DNA of 64,000 nt from Paraburkholderia oxyphila NBRC 105797. Its GTDB lineage: Bacteria; Pseudomonadota; Gammaproteobacteria; Burkholderiales; Burkholderiaceae. Position 1 is the first letter of the stretch. Every line of letters starts with the position of its first letter. Both the position numbers and the translations under genes were made by a program. Below the pieces are notes generated by a model, which ran no database searches, was not told the DNA's origin, and saw only the letters and a list, made by a program, of their open reading frames with translations. The stretch covers positions 1 to 64,000 of the forward strand of contig NZ_BAYD01000008.1 of assembly GCF_000685075.1 (NCBI RefSeq). The letters run 5' to 3'. Shown piece after piece: positions 36,026 through 44,200 of the stretch.

Positions 36026-37182
36026 TGGATGCGCTCCATGACGACGGCATTCGCGCACATGCCGTAGCGATATTCGACCATCCCGTAGCCACTCACCACG
36101 GCCGAGCGCGCGCCTTCGATCTGGCGCCCCGCCGCCTCGCCGCGAAGCTGCCTGATTGCCTCTACGAGACCATGCATGCCGCCAGCGGCGCCCGCCTGTC
36201 CCGCGGAGAGCTGACCGCCCGATGTATTCACGGCCAGCTTTCGCCCGGTGATCCGCTCGATCAAGTCGCGTATGTCGCCGGATGGCGCGAATCCGAGGTC
36301 TGCCAGCTGGATGAGGACCATTGCCGGGTAATCGTCGTAGACAGACACCACATCGACTTCGTCCGGGCCAAACCCAGCCGTCTCCCACAGTCGCCCGGCG
36401 ACATTGGCAAGGCCCGTCGTGAGGCCGTCCGCCTGCTGATGGTCGGGGTTGTGCCGTGCTTCCAGGGCAGTCACGCGAACCCCGTTCAACGGCGTGCGCC
36501 GGTCGTCCGACGCCATGACGACTATTGCATTCGCGCCGGAGACCACCGGAACGCAGTCGAAGCGGCATAGCGGCTCGGCGACGACCGGTGCGCCCAGGTA
36601 GTCATCGAGCGTGAGCGGCGCGCGATACACCGCTTCGGGATTCCCGGACGCCCATGCACGCTGCGCCACCGCGATCTCCGCATAGTCGTGACGGGCAAGA
36701 CCGTGGCGCTGCATGTGGCGCGACGTCAGCATCGCAAAGACCGCGTTGGGGCCCGAAAAATTCAGCGGACGCAGGTACTTTCGTGTCGTTGCGTTGTAGT
36801 TCTCGGTCAGTTGTGCGAAATCCCCGGGGCCGAAATGATCGCCCGCTACGAGGACCACGACAGAGGCATCGCCGGATTGCACGGCTCGCACCGCATGCTG
36901 AAGCAGATTGATCCCGCTTGCCCCACCATGACAGTCGTCCATCGTCCAGCGCGGGCTGATGCCAAGGCGCCACGCAAGGTCGATGGCGTGATCGGGAGCC
37001 AGCGTAAACGAAGCAACACCGAGCCCGTCGACGTCCGACGCCCGCAGGCCCAGTTGCGCCAGCGCCTTCGCGACGGCCTGAGCGAGCAGGCCGCCGGTCG
37101 TCACACCTTCGGGACGCCGCCGGTACGGAATCTCGACAGCGGCGGAAATCACGGCGCCATCGAAGTTTTTTGGCTTACTCAT
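36022..37182 (-). CDS. Thiolase-fold enzyme (lipid-transfer/Ltp2-like), DUF35 partner
   Basis: This 386-residue thiolase-fold protein has D-D-C-H-G-G-A-S-G at the position of the acyl-accepting cysteine. The canonical catalytic G-H-P-x-G near the C-terminus is replaced by S-G-G-Q-L-S-A-G-Q-A-G-A-A-G-G, so the usual His is missing. This pattern occurs in COG0829-like thiolase-related proteins that may act as retro-aldolases. With the CoA ligase and DUF35 partner it could remove a side chain from an aryl-acyl-CoA. Upstream it lies 34 bases from the CoA ligase gene. Confidence 0.82.
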   Translation of the reverse strand: MSKPKNFDGAVISAAVEIPYRRRPEGVTTGGLLAQAVAKALAQLGLRASDVDGLGVASFTLAPDHAIDLAWRLGISPRWTMDDCHGGASGINLLQHAVRAVQSGDASVVVLVAGDHFGPGDFAQLTENYNATTRKYLRPLNFSGPNAVFAMLTSRHMQRHGLARHDYAEIAVAQRAWASGNPEAVYRAPLTLDDYLGAPVVAEPLCRFDCVPVVSGANAIVVMASDDRRTPLNGVRVTALEARHNPDHQQADGLTTGLANVAGRLWETAGFGPDEVDVVSVYDDYPAMVLIQLADLGFAPSGDIRDLIERITGRKLAVNTSGGQLSAGQAGAAGGMHGLVEAIRQLRGEAAGRQIEGARSAVVSGYGMVEYRYGMCANAVVMERIQ

Positions 37183-37216
37183 TGTAATGTTCCGACATCA
37201 GATTGGACTCACCCGA

Positions 37217-38857
37217 TCAGGCCCGCTTCAATTGATAGCCCGCCGCCTCGCGGTCCCAGGTATCGATTCCGGTACCCCGCTCACGCAACCGGTATTTCTG
37301 GATCTTGCCGTTTTCCGTCTTCGGCAAATCCACCATGAACTCGATGAAGCGCGGGATCGCGAAATACGCGAGACGCGGCTCGCAGTGCGCTACGAGCATC
37401 TCCGGAGTCAACGTTGAACCCGCTCTCAATACGACGGCGGCCATGACTTCGTCTTCTGCCAGTTCCGAGCGCACGGCGTACACCGCGGCGGTCTCGATGT
37501 CCGGATGGCTGAGCAGGGTCTGTTCGACCTCGTACGACGAAATGTTCTCGCCGCGGCGCCGGATCGCGTCCTTTAGCCGGTCCACGAACCTGTAATATCC
37601 GTCGGCATCGCGAACGACCCGATCGCCGGTGTGGAACCAGAGGTTTTTCCACGCCTCGACCGTCTTCTCGGGCATGCCGAAATAACCAGTCGCAAACGCG
37701 TAAGGCTCGGTCGCGCGCAACAGCAGTTCGCCCGGCTGCCCGTCCGCAACGGGCTGGTCATGTTCATCGACGACGAGCGCCTCGAAGCCCTCCGCGACGC
37801 GCCCCATCCATCCCGGGCGCTGGTCCGCGAGGCCACGCCCCAGCACACAGTTGGTCTCCGTGGAGCCAAATCCTTCAAGCAGCTCGATGCCGCTGCGCGC
37901 GGTGAAGTCGCTGAGAAACTGCTCCGGGACGCCTGGCGCCAATGCGATCCTGACTTTGTGCGCGCGCTCCGCGTCAGTCGGCGGCTTCGAAAGCAGGATG
38001 GGAACCATCGCGCCAAGCAGATAGGTCACCGTTGCGCCTGTCTCGATCAGCGAGGAGAAAAATCGGCTCGCCGAAAACCGTGTATCGACAATCAGAGAAG
38101 CGCCCGAAACCAGCGCCTGAAAGAAGCTGTTCAATGCGTTGGTATGGAACAGCGGAAGCACGGTGTAGAGGATGTCCGCGCGCGTAATGCCAATGTGCAA
38201 CGCCGCATACACACCCCACCAGTAAAACTGTGCGTGCGGACAAACCACGCCCTTCGAGAGGCCGGACGTCCCGGAGGTGTAAAGGATCGCAAGCGTATCG
38301 CCCGGTCCGATGTTCGACGCCTCCACCGCATCGGCGAGAGGCGGCATGGGCTCGCAGGCGAGCGGCAGCGATGCCGCGGCCTTGCCGTCGTCGATCAGCC
38401 ACACGTTCTCCAGGGCGAGCGCCGACAGTTCCAGGGTGGCGAGCGCTCCGGTCAACGACGATTCGGCGACCAGCAGCCGGGCTCCCGAGTTCGCAAGAAT
38501 GTGCTGCAACTGCATGCCGCGCGACGCGGTATTGATCGGAACGACCACTGCGCCGAGCCACCCGCAGCCGAGCACGATTTCCATAAATTCGACCCGGTTC
38601 GAGCACATCAACGCAACGCGATCGCCCTGCCGGATGCCAGCCGCCTGCAATGCGCCAGCCCTGCGCGATGCCGCTTCGAGCGCGTCGGCGCCGGACCATT
38701 GTGTCGCCCTGTCGGAAAACAGCGGTGCTTCGCCCATGGCCGAGGCACGCGCCTTCAACAAGGCGGGCACCGTGCGATGTGAAGCCGGTACATGTAATCC
38801 TGGCGCCACGTCGGAAAAACCGGGCCGGGTCGGGTCCGTTGAAATTTTCATTTGCAT
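37217..38857 (-). CDS. AMP-forming acyl/aryl-CoA synthetase
   Basis: This 546-residue ANL-superfamily ligase has the P-loop I-L-Y-T-S-G-T-S-G-L-S-K-G, the A5 motif G-F-G-S-T-E-T-N, F-H-T-G-D-R and the C-terminal catalytic Lys in K-T-E-N-G-K. It should activate a carboxylate, likely the nitrilase product or its side-chain acid, as a CoA thioester. The Gln/Lys-rich start (M-Q-M-K-I) lacks a strong ribosome site. It ends 34 bases before the thiolase-fold gene, in the same direction. Confidence 0.9.
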   Translation of the reverse strand: MQMKISTDPTRPGFSDVAPGLHVPASHRTVPALLKARASAMGEAPLFSDRATQWSGADALEAASRRAGALQAAGIRQGDRVALMCSNRVEFMEIVLGCGWLGAVVVPINTASRGMQLQHILANSGARLLVAESSLTGALATLELSALALENVWLIDDGKAAASLPLACEPMPPLADAVEASNIGPGDTLAILYTSGTSGLSKGVVCPHAQFYWWGVYAALHIGITRADILYTVLPLFHTNALNSFFQALVSGASLIVDTRFSASRFFSSLIETGATVTYLLGAMVPILLSKPPTDAERAHKVRIALAPGVPEQFLSDFTARSGIELLEGFGSTETNCVLGRGLADQRPGWMGRVAEGFEALVVDEHDQPVADGQPGELLLRATEPYAFATGYFGMPEKTVEAWKNLWFHTGDRVVRDADGYYRFVDRLKDAIRRRGENISSYEVEQTLLSHPDIETAAVYAVRSELAEDEVMAAVVLRAGSTLTPEMLVAHCEPRLAYFAIPRFIEFMVDLPKTENGKIQKYRLRERGTGIDTWDREAAGYQLKRA

Positions 38858-38934
38858 GACTAAATAAATGAATAGATGAATTCGGACGAATTCAAGGCAC
38901 GAAACGCCGAACGTCCGAAAAGACAGGTATCAGA

Positions 38935-40173
38935 TCACGACGAAAGCATTTCGCTTTCGGACCAACGATTCATCAGGGTATTGCTGGGCAGCGTTTCGTC
39001 CATCACCTTGCGCGCGGCTTCCATGCCGGCGACCGGCAACTCGCCCGCGTCGATCAACCCGATTTGCACCAGCACACTCGCCTGGTCCCAGTAAATGTGT
39101 TCATGGCAAAGCTTGTCGCCGCGAAACTTCACGATCCCCACGAGCGGAATCTCGACCTGGCGGCCAGTCGGCGCGATACCGGGCAGCAGCCAGTCGATCT
39201 CGCGCGTGTGGGTAAAACAGAACAGGATCTCGTCGACGATCTGCGTCGCGCCGACCGTGCGCGAGACCGGGATCTGCCGCGTGTCGGGCGGATTGGCGTG
39301 AATGAAGTGATGCTGGTAGAAGCGCCGCAGCGACGCGTAGCCCACGCCTCCCGTCATGGTTGGCACATGATTGACGTAGGGCTCGGCGACCATGGTCTGC
39401 ATCGTCGCGTCGGCGTCGCGCGTTTCGAACTCGAGTTGCAGATGCCGTTCCCACAGCGCTTCGAGATCATAGTGCGGTCCCAGCACCCGCCGTAATGCGC
39501 CGATGGTGCGATCGTGCGCAAGCGTGCTGGCCGATTTGTTGAAATGGGGACTGCCGAAGCGCGCGAAGGCGTGGTCCACGCCGTGATAGACATACAGGCT
39601 GACGTTGTCGCGCTGTCCGAGCGCAGCGAAGATCGTGGCACGGGCGGCCTCGTTACAGTGCGCGTCGTTGCCGGCGAAATGGAGCACGAGCCTGCCGCGC
39701 AGCGCGTGCGCGCGATCGACGAGGTGCTCGATGCCGACGCCGTAATATCCCACGCAAACGGCGGCGTCCGTGTGCGCCGCGGCCAGATACGCGAGCTTGC
39801 CTCCGAGACAAAAGCCCACCACGCCACAGTCGCCCGTGACCTCGGGCCTTGCGCGCAGCACGGCCAGTGCCGCATGCAGATCCTCCACCGCCTCGTCGTC
39901 GCGAAACGCCTCCACCAGCGCCATCGCCTTCAGCATGCCCGCTTCGTCCGCTTCGAGCTCGCATCCCTCGGCCTGGCGCCAGAAGAAGTCCGGGGCCAGC
40001 ACGACATAACCCTCTTGCGCGTAGAGCTCGGCGACTTCACGGATGTGCGCGTTGACGCCGAAAATCTCCTGACAAAGGATCAGGCCGGGGCCGCTGCCGG
40101 ACGGCGGCAACGCCAGGTATCCGGTAAAGCTTGTGTTGCCATGTTCAGAAATGCTGATCGTCGTACCACTCAT
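38935..40173 (-). CDS. Dienelactone hydrolase fused to a C-terminal NTF2/SnoaL-like domain
   Basis: The 412-residue protein has an N-terminal dienelactone hydrolase domain (about 1-235) with the triad Cys122 (G-F-C-L-G-G), Asp170 and His201 (Y-H-G-V-D-H-A). An NTF2-like domain follows from about 240 (L-Q-L-E-F-E-T-R-D-A-D-A-T-M, Y-V-N-H-V-P-T). DLH proteins usually end near 235-250 residues, so the fusion is the odd point. It is the first gene of the catabolon, and its start at 40173 has GGAGGAG upstream. Its target ester or lactone is unknown. A 7-base hairpin lies at 38941-38959, near its 3' end. Confidence 0.85.
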   Translation of the reverse strand: MSGTTISISEHGNTSFTGYLALPPSGSGPGLILCQEIFGVNAHIREVAELYAQEGYVVLAPDFFWRQAEGCELEADEAGMLKAMALVEAFRDDEAVEDLHAALAVLRARPEVTGDCGVVGFCLGGKLAYLAAAHTDAAVCVGYYGVGIEHLVDRAHALRGRLVLHFAGNDAHCNEAARATIFAALGQRDNVSLYVYHGVDHAFARFGSPHFNKSASTLAHDRTIGALRRVLGPHYDLEALWERHLQLEFETRDADATMQTMVAEPYVNHVPTMTGGVGYASLRRFYQHHFIHANPPDTRQIPVSRTVGATQIVDEILFCFTHTREIDWLLPGIAPTGRQVEIPLVGIVKFRGDKLCHEHIYWDQASVLVQIGLIDAGELPVAGMEAARKVMDETLPSNTLMNRWSESEMLSS

Positions 40174-40280
40174 CACTGACTCCTCCAGGCTTGTCCACTC
40201 CCAGGCGCCGCACAGTTCGCGAGGACACGACCATTCAATGGTTCTCACACTTCGCGGTCTGAGGCAGCGGCACCGTTGAG

Positions 40281-40294
40281 AACAGTATACTGTT
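40281..40294. promoter_or_regulatory. GntR operator candidate 1
   Basis: AACAGTATACTGTT is a perfect 14-base palindrome. It covers the proposed -10 of the minus-strand catabolon, so a bound repressor would block transcription. The second site at 40368-40381 matches it in 11 of 14 positions. Confidence 0.7.
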
Positions 40295-40311
40295 TACGTG
40301 ACATCCCACAA
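40284..40311 (-). promoter_or_regulatory. Candidate promoter of the aromatic catabolon
   Basis: Read on the minus strand, TTGTGG (40311-40306) and TATACT (40289-40284) are separated by 16 bases. The -10 lies inside operator 1, and the leader to the start at 40173 is about 100 bases. Confidence 0.5.
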
Positions 40312-40367
40312 GAAATTTTTGATATACGCGTTTTTATCGTTATAAATCAATAAGTTACGCATATAAA

Positions 40368-40381
40368 AATAGAATACTATT
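40368..40381. promoter_or_regulatory. GntR operator candidate 2
   Basis: AATAGAATACTATT, with AAATAG/CTATTT arms over 40367-40382, matches operator 1 (consensus AAYAGWATACTRTT). It sits 53 bases upstream of the GntR ATG and probably serves autorepression. The two centres are 87 bases apart. Confidence 0.6.
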
Positions 40382-40434
40382 TGACGATCACTCATGATAG
40401 AATTTCGAAAACGTCGACCCATGCACCTTTGACT

Positions 40435-41196
40435 ATGGCAACGAAAACCCCCGTCGACTCCGCGAGTCAAGAACCCAAGCAGAACATCCGCGAACGCGTC
40501 TATCACTACGTTCGCAACCAGATCCGTAAGGGTGAGGTCTCGTTCGAGCACAAACTCGTGGACCATGAAATTGCGGCCTTGCTGGGCGTCTCCCGCATGC
40601 CCGTGCGGGAAGCGCTGTTGCAGATGAAAAGCGAGGGCCTGCTGGAAGGCACGGCCCGCGGCTTCATCTTGAGGCGCTTCACGCCCACCGACATCGCGAA
40701 CATCTTCGAGACCCGCCTGCTTCTCGAGCCCACTGCCGCCAGTGAGGCTTGCAGGCACACCACGCTCGAAGGACTGGGCCGGATGCGCTCCGCGATATCG
40801 GCGGCCGAGCAGGCCTACGCGTCAGACGACGCGGCTCGGTTCATCGAGGCGTCGGAGGCGTTTCGCACGGCGTGGATCGGCATGGTCCCGAATCCGCACC
40901 TCGTTCAGACCATCGACCGGCTTCGCGACCATGTCGAAGCGGTTCGGCTGGCGACGCTGCGCGACAGGGAGGTCCAGAAGGCTGCGCTCGAGAACAATCG
41001 GGCCATCCTGGAGGCCTTCATGCACGCGGATGCCGAAGCCGCGAAAGCGAAGACCACGGCCAGCCTGCGCCTCGCAGCGACGTTCTACTACACCACGCAG
41101 GAGGCCATTATCGGTGGGAGCCTCGAGGACACGACCGGCCAGGCGCTCTCCCGCACGAGCGCGGCCAGAAAGGAGGCTCGACCGGTGAAGGGCTAG
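40435..41196 (+). CDS. GntR-family regulator (FadR/FCD subgroup)
   Basis: This 253-residue regulator has an N-terminal winged HTH (R-E-R-V-Y-H-Y-V-R-N-Q-I, then L-G-V-S-R-M-P-V-R-E-A-L-L) and a C-terminal helical FCD effector domain (E-T-R-L-L-L-E-P-T-A-A, L-E-N-N-R-A-I-L-E-A). The ATG at 40435 is used; earlier in-frame starts would run into operator 2. It is divergent from the 14-gene aromatic catabolon, with two palindromes between. FCD regulators usually respond to a carboxylic-acid intermediate, which would fit release by gentisate or an aromatic acid. Confidence 0.92.
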   Translation: MATKTPVDSASQEPKQNIRERVYHYVRNQIRKGEVSFEHKLVDHEIAALLGVSRMPVREALLQMKSEGLLEGTARGFILRRFTPTDIANIFETRLLLEPTAASEACRHTTLEGLGRMRSAISAAEQAYASDDAARFIEASEAFRTAWIGMVPNPHLVQTIDRLRDHVEAVRLATLRDREVQKAALENNRAILEAFMHADAEAAKAKTTASLRLAATFYYTTQEAIIGGSLEDTTGQALSRTSAARKEARPVKG

Positions 41197-41294
41197 GCGC
41201 TGTCACCTGTCGATTGACATTGGCGCCGAGTCACGCGGGCGTGACCGTGACACCGCCAGCAGGGCCGTAAGGCACGATCTTGAGAGGATATGGG

Positions 41295-42026
41295 ATGGAC
41301 CCGCGAGATTTGAACTTCTTCAAAGGCAGAAGCGTCCTGGTCACCGGCGCCACGGGTGGGCTTGGGTTGGAACTGATCCGCAGCTTCGCCCGATTCGGCT
41401 GCACGGTCTATGCGGCTGCCCGAACGCCGGGTCGCCTCTCCGAACAAGGTCTGCCTTCCACGGTCGTGCCGGTATCGATGGATCTGGCCAATCCAGCCAG
41501 TATCGATGCATCGATACCGCGCCTTCGCGACACCAGCATCGTGATCAACAATGCCGGCGTCAACCGTGCGGATAGCGTTTTATTTTGCCGCGACGAGCAC
41601 GCGGCGCGCGAGGAAATGGAAGTCAACTACTTCGGCCCTTTGCGCCTCGCTCGTGCGCTCGCACCGTTCATGAGAGCGCGGCAGGAAGGCCTGTTCGTCA
41701 ATGTCCTCAGTGTGCTTTCGATTGACCACCTGGTCGCGTGCGGGTCGTACTCGGTATCCAAGGCAGCGGCCCACTCTCTCACGGAAGGCATGCGCGAGGA
41801 ATTGCGGCCGTCCAGCGTGCGTGTCATCGGCGTGTATCCCGGCCCCATGGACACCCCGATGAGCGCCGGGCTCCCCATCGCCAAGGTTTCTCCGCACGAT
41901 GTGGCCAACATGATTGTCGAGGCCATCCTGTCCGGCGAGGACGCGCTATTTCCCGGGCCCGAGGCACGCGATCTCCGTGCCCGGTGGAAGGGAAATGGGA
42001 CGCGCGCCGATCTTTCGCAATCCTGA
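41295..42026 (+). CDS. Short-chain dehydrogenase/reductase
   Basis: This 243-residue SDR has the cofactor motif T-G-A-T-G-G-L-G (residues 18-25), N-N-A-G, catalytic Ser before Y-S-V-S-K with the Tyr-Lys pair, and a Y-P-G-P segment. An Arg (A-A-R-T-P-G-R) after the second strand hints at NADP preference. It follows the GntR gene on the same strand after 98 bases and may be co-transcribed. AGAGGA precedes the ATG at 41295. Its substrate could be an alcohol or ketone intermediate of the aromatic pathway; this is inference from position. Confidence 0.88.
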   Translation: MDPRDLNFFKGRSVLVTGATGGLGLELIRSFARFGCTVYAAARTPGRLSEQGLPSTVVPVSMDLANPASIDASIPRLRDTSIVINNAGVNRADSVLFCRDEHAAREEMEVNYFGPLRLARALAPFMRARQEGLFVNVLSVLSIDHLVACGSYSVSKAAAHSLTEGMREELRPSSVRVIGVYPGPMDTPMSAGLPIAKVSPHDVANMIVEAILSGEDALFPGPEARDLRARWKGNGTRADLSQS

Positions 42027-42137
42027 AACGGACATTGGCACGCTGAGCCACTTTCGTTTTCCGCAACAGGATCGTCCTATCCACGCCCAGGCCCCTCTGT
42101 CAAAGTAGCCTTCGAACTTCGACCTGGGAGCCCTTTC

Positions 42138-43031
42138 GTGTCCACCCTGCCCGCGTCTTCGAATCTTGTCTGCCTGCCCTTCTCCGATGCCGATATCGAG
42201 GGCGCCCATGCGTTGTCCCTGGAAGTCCGCTGGCCGCATCGCGCCGACGACTGGCGCCTTGCCGCCCGCACGGGCGCGGGGTTCGTGGTCAAGGACGGCG
42301 AGCGCCTCGTCGGCACGGCGCTGTACTGGCCCTGGAGCGACCAGGGCGCCACGCTCGGCCTCGTCATCGTCGCGCCCGACCAGCAAGGGCGCGGAATCGG
42401 CCGGATGCTGATGGAGCGCCTGCTCGACGCAATCGGCCCGCGCATGACCGTGCTGCACGCGACGCCCGCCGGCCAGCCGCTCTACGAAAAACTCGGCTTC
42501 AGGAAAATCGGCCTGCTGCACCAGCATCAAGACAGCGATTTTCGCGCGCCGCGCGTCGAGCCGCCACCAGGCGAGCGTCTGCGCCCGCTCGAACCGCGCG
42601 ATACGCCGCGCCTCATCGCACTCGCCTCGCGTGCGAGCGGGCTGGAGCGCGGCACGCTGCTGCTGCCGCTGCTCGACATTGCGCAGGGCGTCGCGCTGGT
42701 CACTGGCGGCGACGGCGAGCATGCCGAAGCCCTGCTCGGCTTTGCGCTGCTGCGCCCGTTCGGCCGCGGCCACGCGATCGGTCCTGTCGCCGTTAGCAGC
42801 GCAGGCGGCTTGCAAACGCAGCGGGCCCAGGCGCTGATCGCCGACCGGCTCGCGGCCAACGCGGGCGCGTTCACGCGCATCGATACGCCCGACGAGCAGG
42901 GCCTCGGCCCCTGGCTCGAATCGCTCGGCCTCGCGCGCGTGGACACCGTCGTGAAGATGGCGCGCAACGGCGAACCCGCGCGCGACCCGGACGTGCTCCA
43001 GTTCGCCATCGTCAACCAGGCACTCGGCTGA
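42138..43031 (+). CDS. Tandem GNAT N-acetyltransferase-like protein (paralogue 1)
   Basis: This 297-residue protein has an N-terminal GNAT domain with the acetyl-CoA motif Q-Q-G-R-G-I-G-R-M-L. The second half resembles a degenerate GNAT domain. It closely matches the protein at 62375-63247 (shared H-A-L-S, V-R-W-x-H-R-x-x-D-W-R, L-A-S-R-A-S-G-L and R-I-D-T-P). The start is GTG at 42138 with GGGAG seven bases upstream. It is 16 bases before the D-2-hydroxyacid dehydrogenase gene. Its acceptor is unknown; an amine or amino acid of this module is likely. Confidence 0.82.
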   Translation: MSTLPASSNLVCLPFSDADIEGAHALSLEVRWPHRADDWRLAARTGAGFVVKDGERLVGTALYWPWSDQGATLGLVIVAPDQQGRGIGRMLMERLLDAIGPRMTVLHATPAGQPLYEKLGFRKIGLLHQHQDSDFRAPRVEPPPGERLRPLEPRDTPRLIALASRASGLERGTLLLPLLDIAQGVALVTGGDGEHAEALLGFALLRPFGRGHAIGPVAVSSAGGLQTQRAQALIADRLAANAGAFTRIDTPDEQGLGPWLESLGLARVDTVVKMARNGEPARDPDVLQFAIVNQALG

Positions 43032-43047
43032 TTGGGGGCGCCCTGTC

Positions 43048-43974
43048 ATGACACTCCTCTATAAGGCCGACCCCGAGCGCGGCAAGCAATGGGCGCAGCT
43101 TTTCGCGCACAAGGCACCGGCAATCCCGTTGCGGCTGTGGCCCGATATCGGCGACCCCGCGGCCGTGCGCTATCTCGCGGCATGGCAGCCGCCCGAGGAC
43201 CTCGCGCGCACGCTGCCCAATCTCGAAGTGATCTTCTCGGTGGGCGCCGGCATCGACCAGTTCGATCTCTCGGGCGTGCCGGAGCACATCGCGGTCGTGC
43301 GCATGATCGAGCCCGGCATCGTCGAAGGCATGCTCGAGTATGTGACGCAAGCCGTGCTGACGATCCACCGCGACCTGTTCGATTACGCCCTGCAACAGCA
43401 GCAGCGCGTCTGGCGCGAACTGCCGGTGCGCAGCGCCGCGTCGCGCCGCGTGGGCGTGCTGGGGCTCGGCATGCTGGGCAGTGCCGTGCTCGAACGGCTG
43501 CGCCTGTTCGGCTTCGCGTGCGCCGGATGGAGCCGCTCGGCGCATACCCTGCCGGGTGTCGAATGCTACGCAGGGGCCGCATCGCTCGACGCATTCCTCG
43601 CCCGCACCGATATGCTCATTTGCCTGTTGCCGCTCACCAGCGCCACGCGCGGCTTCATCGACGCGGCCTGCCTCGCGAAGCTGCCCAGGGGTGCATCGCT
43701 CATCAACGTCGGGCGCGGCTCGCAACTCGACCAGCAGGCGCTGCTCGACGCGCTCGAGCGCGGCCACATTGCCAACGCGATCCTCGACGTCACGGACCCC
43801 GAACCGCTGCCGCCGGCGCATCCGTTCTGGACGCATCCGCGCGTGCGCCTCACGCCGCACATCGCGAGCGCGACGCGGCCCGAAACGGCTGTCGACGTCG
43901 TGCTCGACAACATCCGGCGCCATCGCGACGGTCTGCCGATGCTGGGTCAGATCGACCGCGCCCGCGGCTACTGA
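43048..43974 (+). CDS. D-2-hydroxyacid dehydrogenase, GhrA-like (glyoxylate/hydroxypyruvate reductase type)
   Basis: This 308-residue NAD(P)-dependent enzyme has the Rossmann motif G-L-G-M-L-G, the Arg in N-V-G-R-G, an acid in D-V-T-D-P-E-P-L-P and the catalytic H-I-A-S-A-T. This is the GhrA subgroup, which reduces glyoxylate and hydroxypyruvate, but related proteins act on other 2-oxoacids. The gene is followed by a hairpin terminator at 43978-44003. It may process a 2-oxoacid made by the aminotransferase module next door. Confidence 0.88.
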   Translation: MTLLYKADPERGKQWAQLFAHKAPAIPLRLWPDIGDPAAVRYLAAWQPPEDLARTLPNLEVIFSVGAGIDQFDLSGVPEHIAVVRMIEPGIVEGMLEYVTQAVLTIHRDLFDYALQQQQRVWRELPVRSAASRRVGVLGLGMLGSAVLERLRLFGFACAGWSRSAHTLPGVECYAGAASLDAFLARTDMLICLLPLTSATRGFIDAACLAKLPRGASLINVGRGSQLDQQALLDALERGHIANAILDVTDPEPLPPAHPFWTHPRVRLTPHIASATRPETAVDVVLDNIRRHRDGLPMLGQIDRARGY

Positions 43975-43977
43975 GCA

Positions 43978-44003
43978 AGCGCCCCACGCGGAACCGGGGC
44001 GCT
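43978..44003 (+). terminator. Hairpin terminator after the D-2-hydroxyacid dehydrogenase gene
   Basis: AGCGCCCC and GGGGCGCT form a perfect 8-base stem with a 10-base loop, four bases after the stop. There is no T-run, so termination may be partial. Confidence 0.5.
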
Positions 44004-44043
44004 GCCCGCGGCATTGCCCGCTTGCCGATCAAGCCCGCCCACA

Positions 44044-44064
44044 CCGCAGCACAATATGCTGCGG
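44044..44064. promoter_or_regulatory. Inverted repeat upstream of the aminotransferase operon
   Basis: CCGCAGC-ACAATAT-GCTGCGG has perfect 7-base arms and lies about 140 bases upstream of the aminotransferase ATG. It could be the target of the Lrp-type regulator encoded in the operon. Confidence 0.45.
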
Positions 44065-44200
44065 CCGCCGGCCAAAACGCCACAATCGCGCTATTTGGCG
44101 CTGCATTTGACGAAGCCTCCAGCGGCCCTCGCCCGGTAGCATGAAACGGTCTTAAGTGGTCTGAACCGCCTCAAGCCCTTCCTTCACCGGGAATCGAACC

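Noticed and set aside
38878..38893. GAATTC-GGAC-GAATTC inverted repeat between DLH-fusion and CoA ligase genes
   Set aside because: GAATTC is itself palindromic, so two copies make an inverted repeat by chance; no second copy elsewhere in the control regions.
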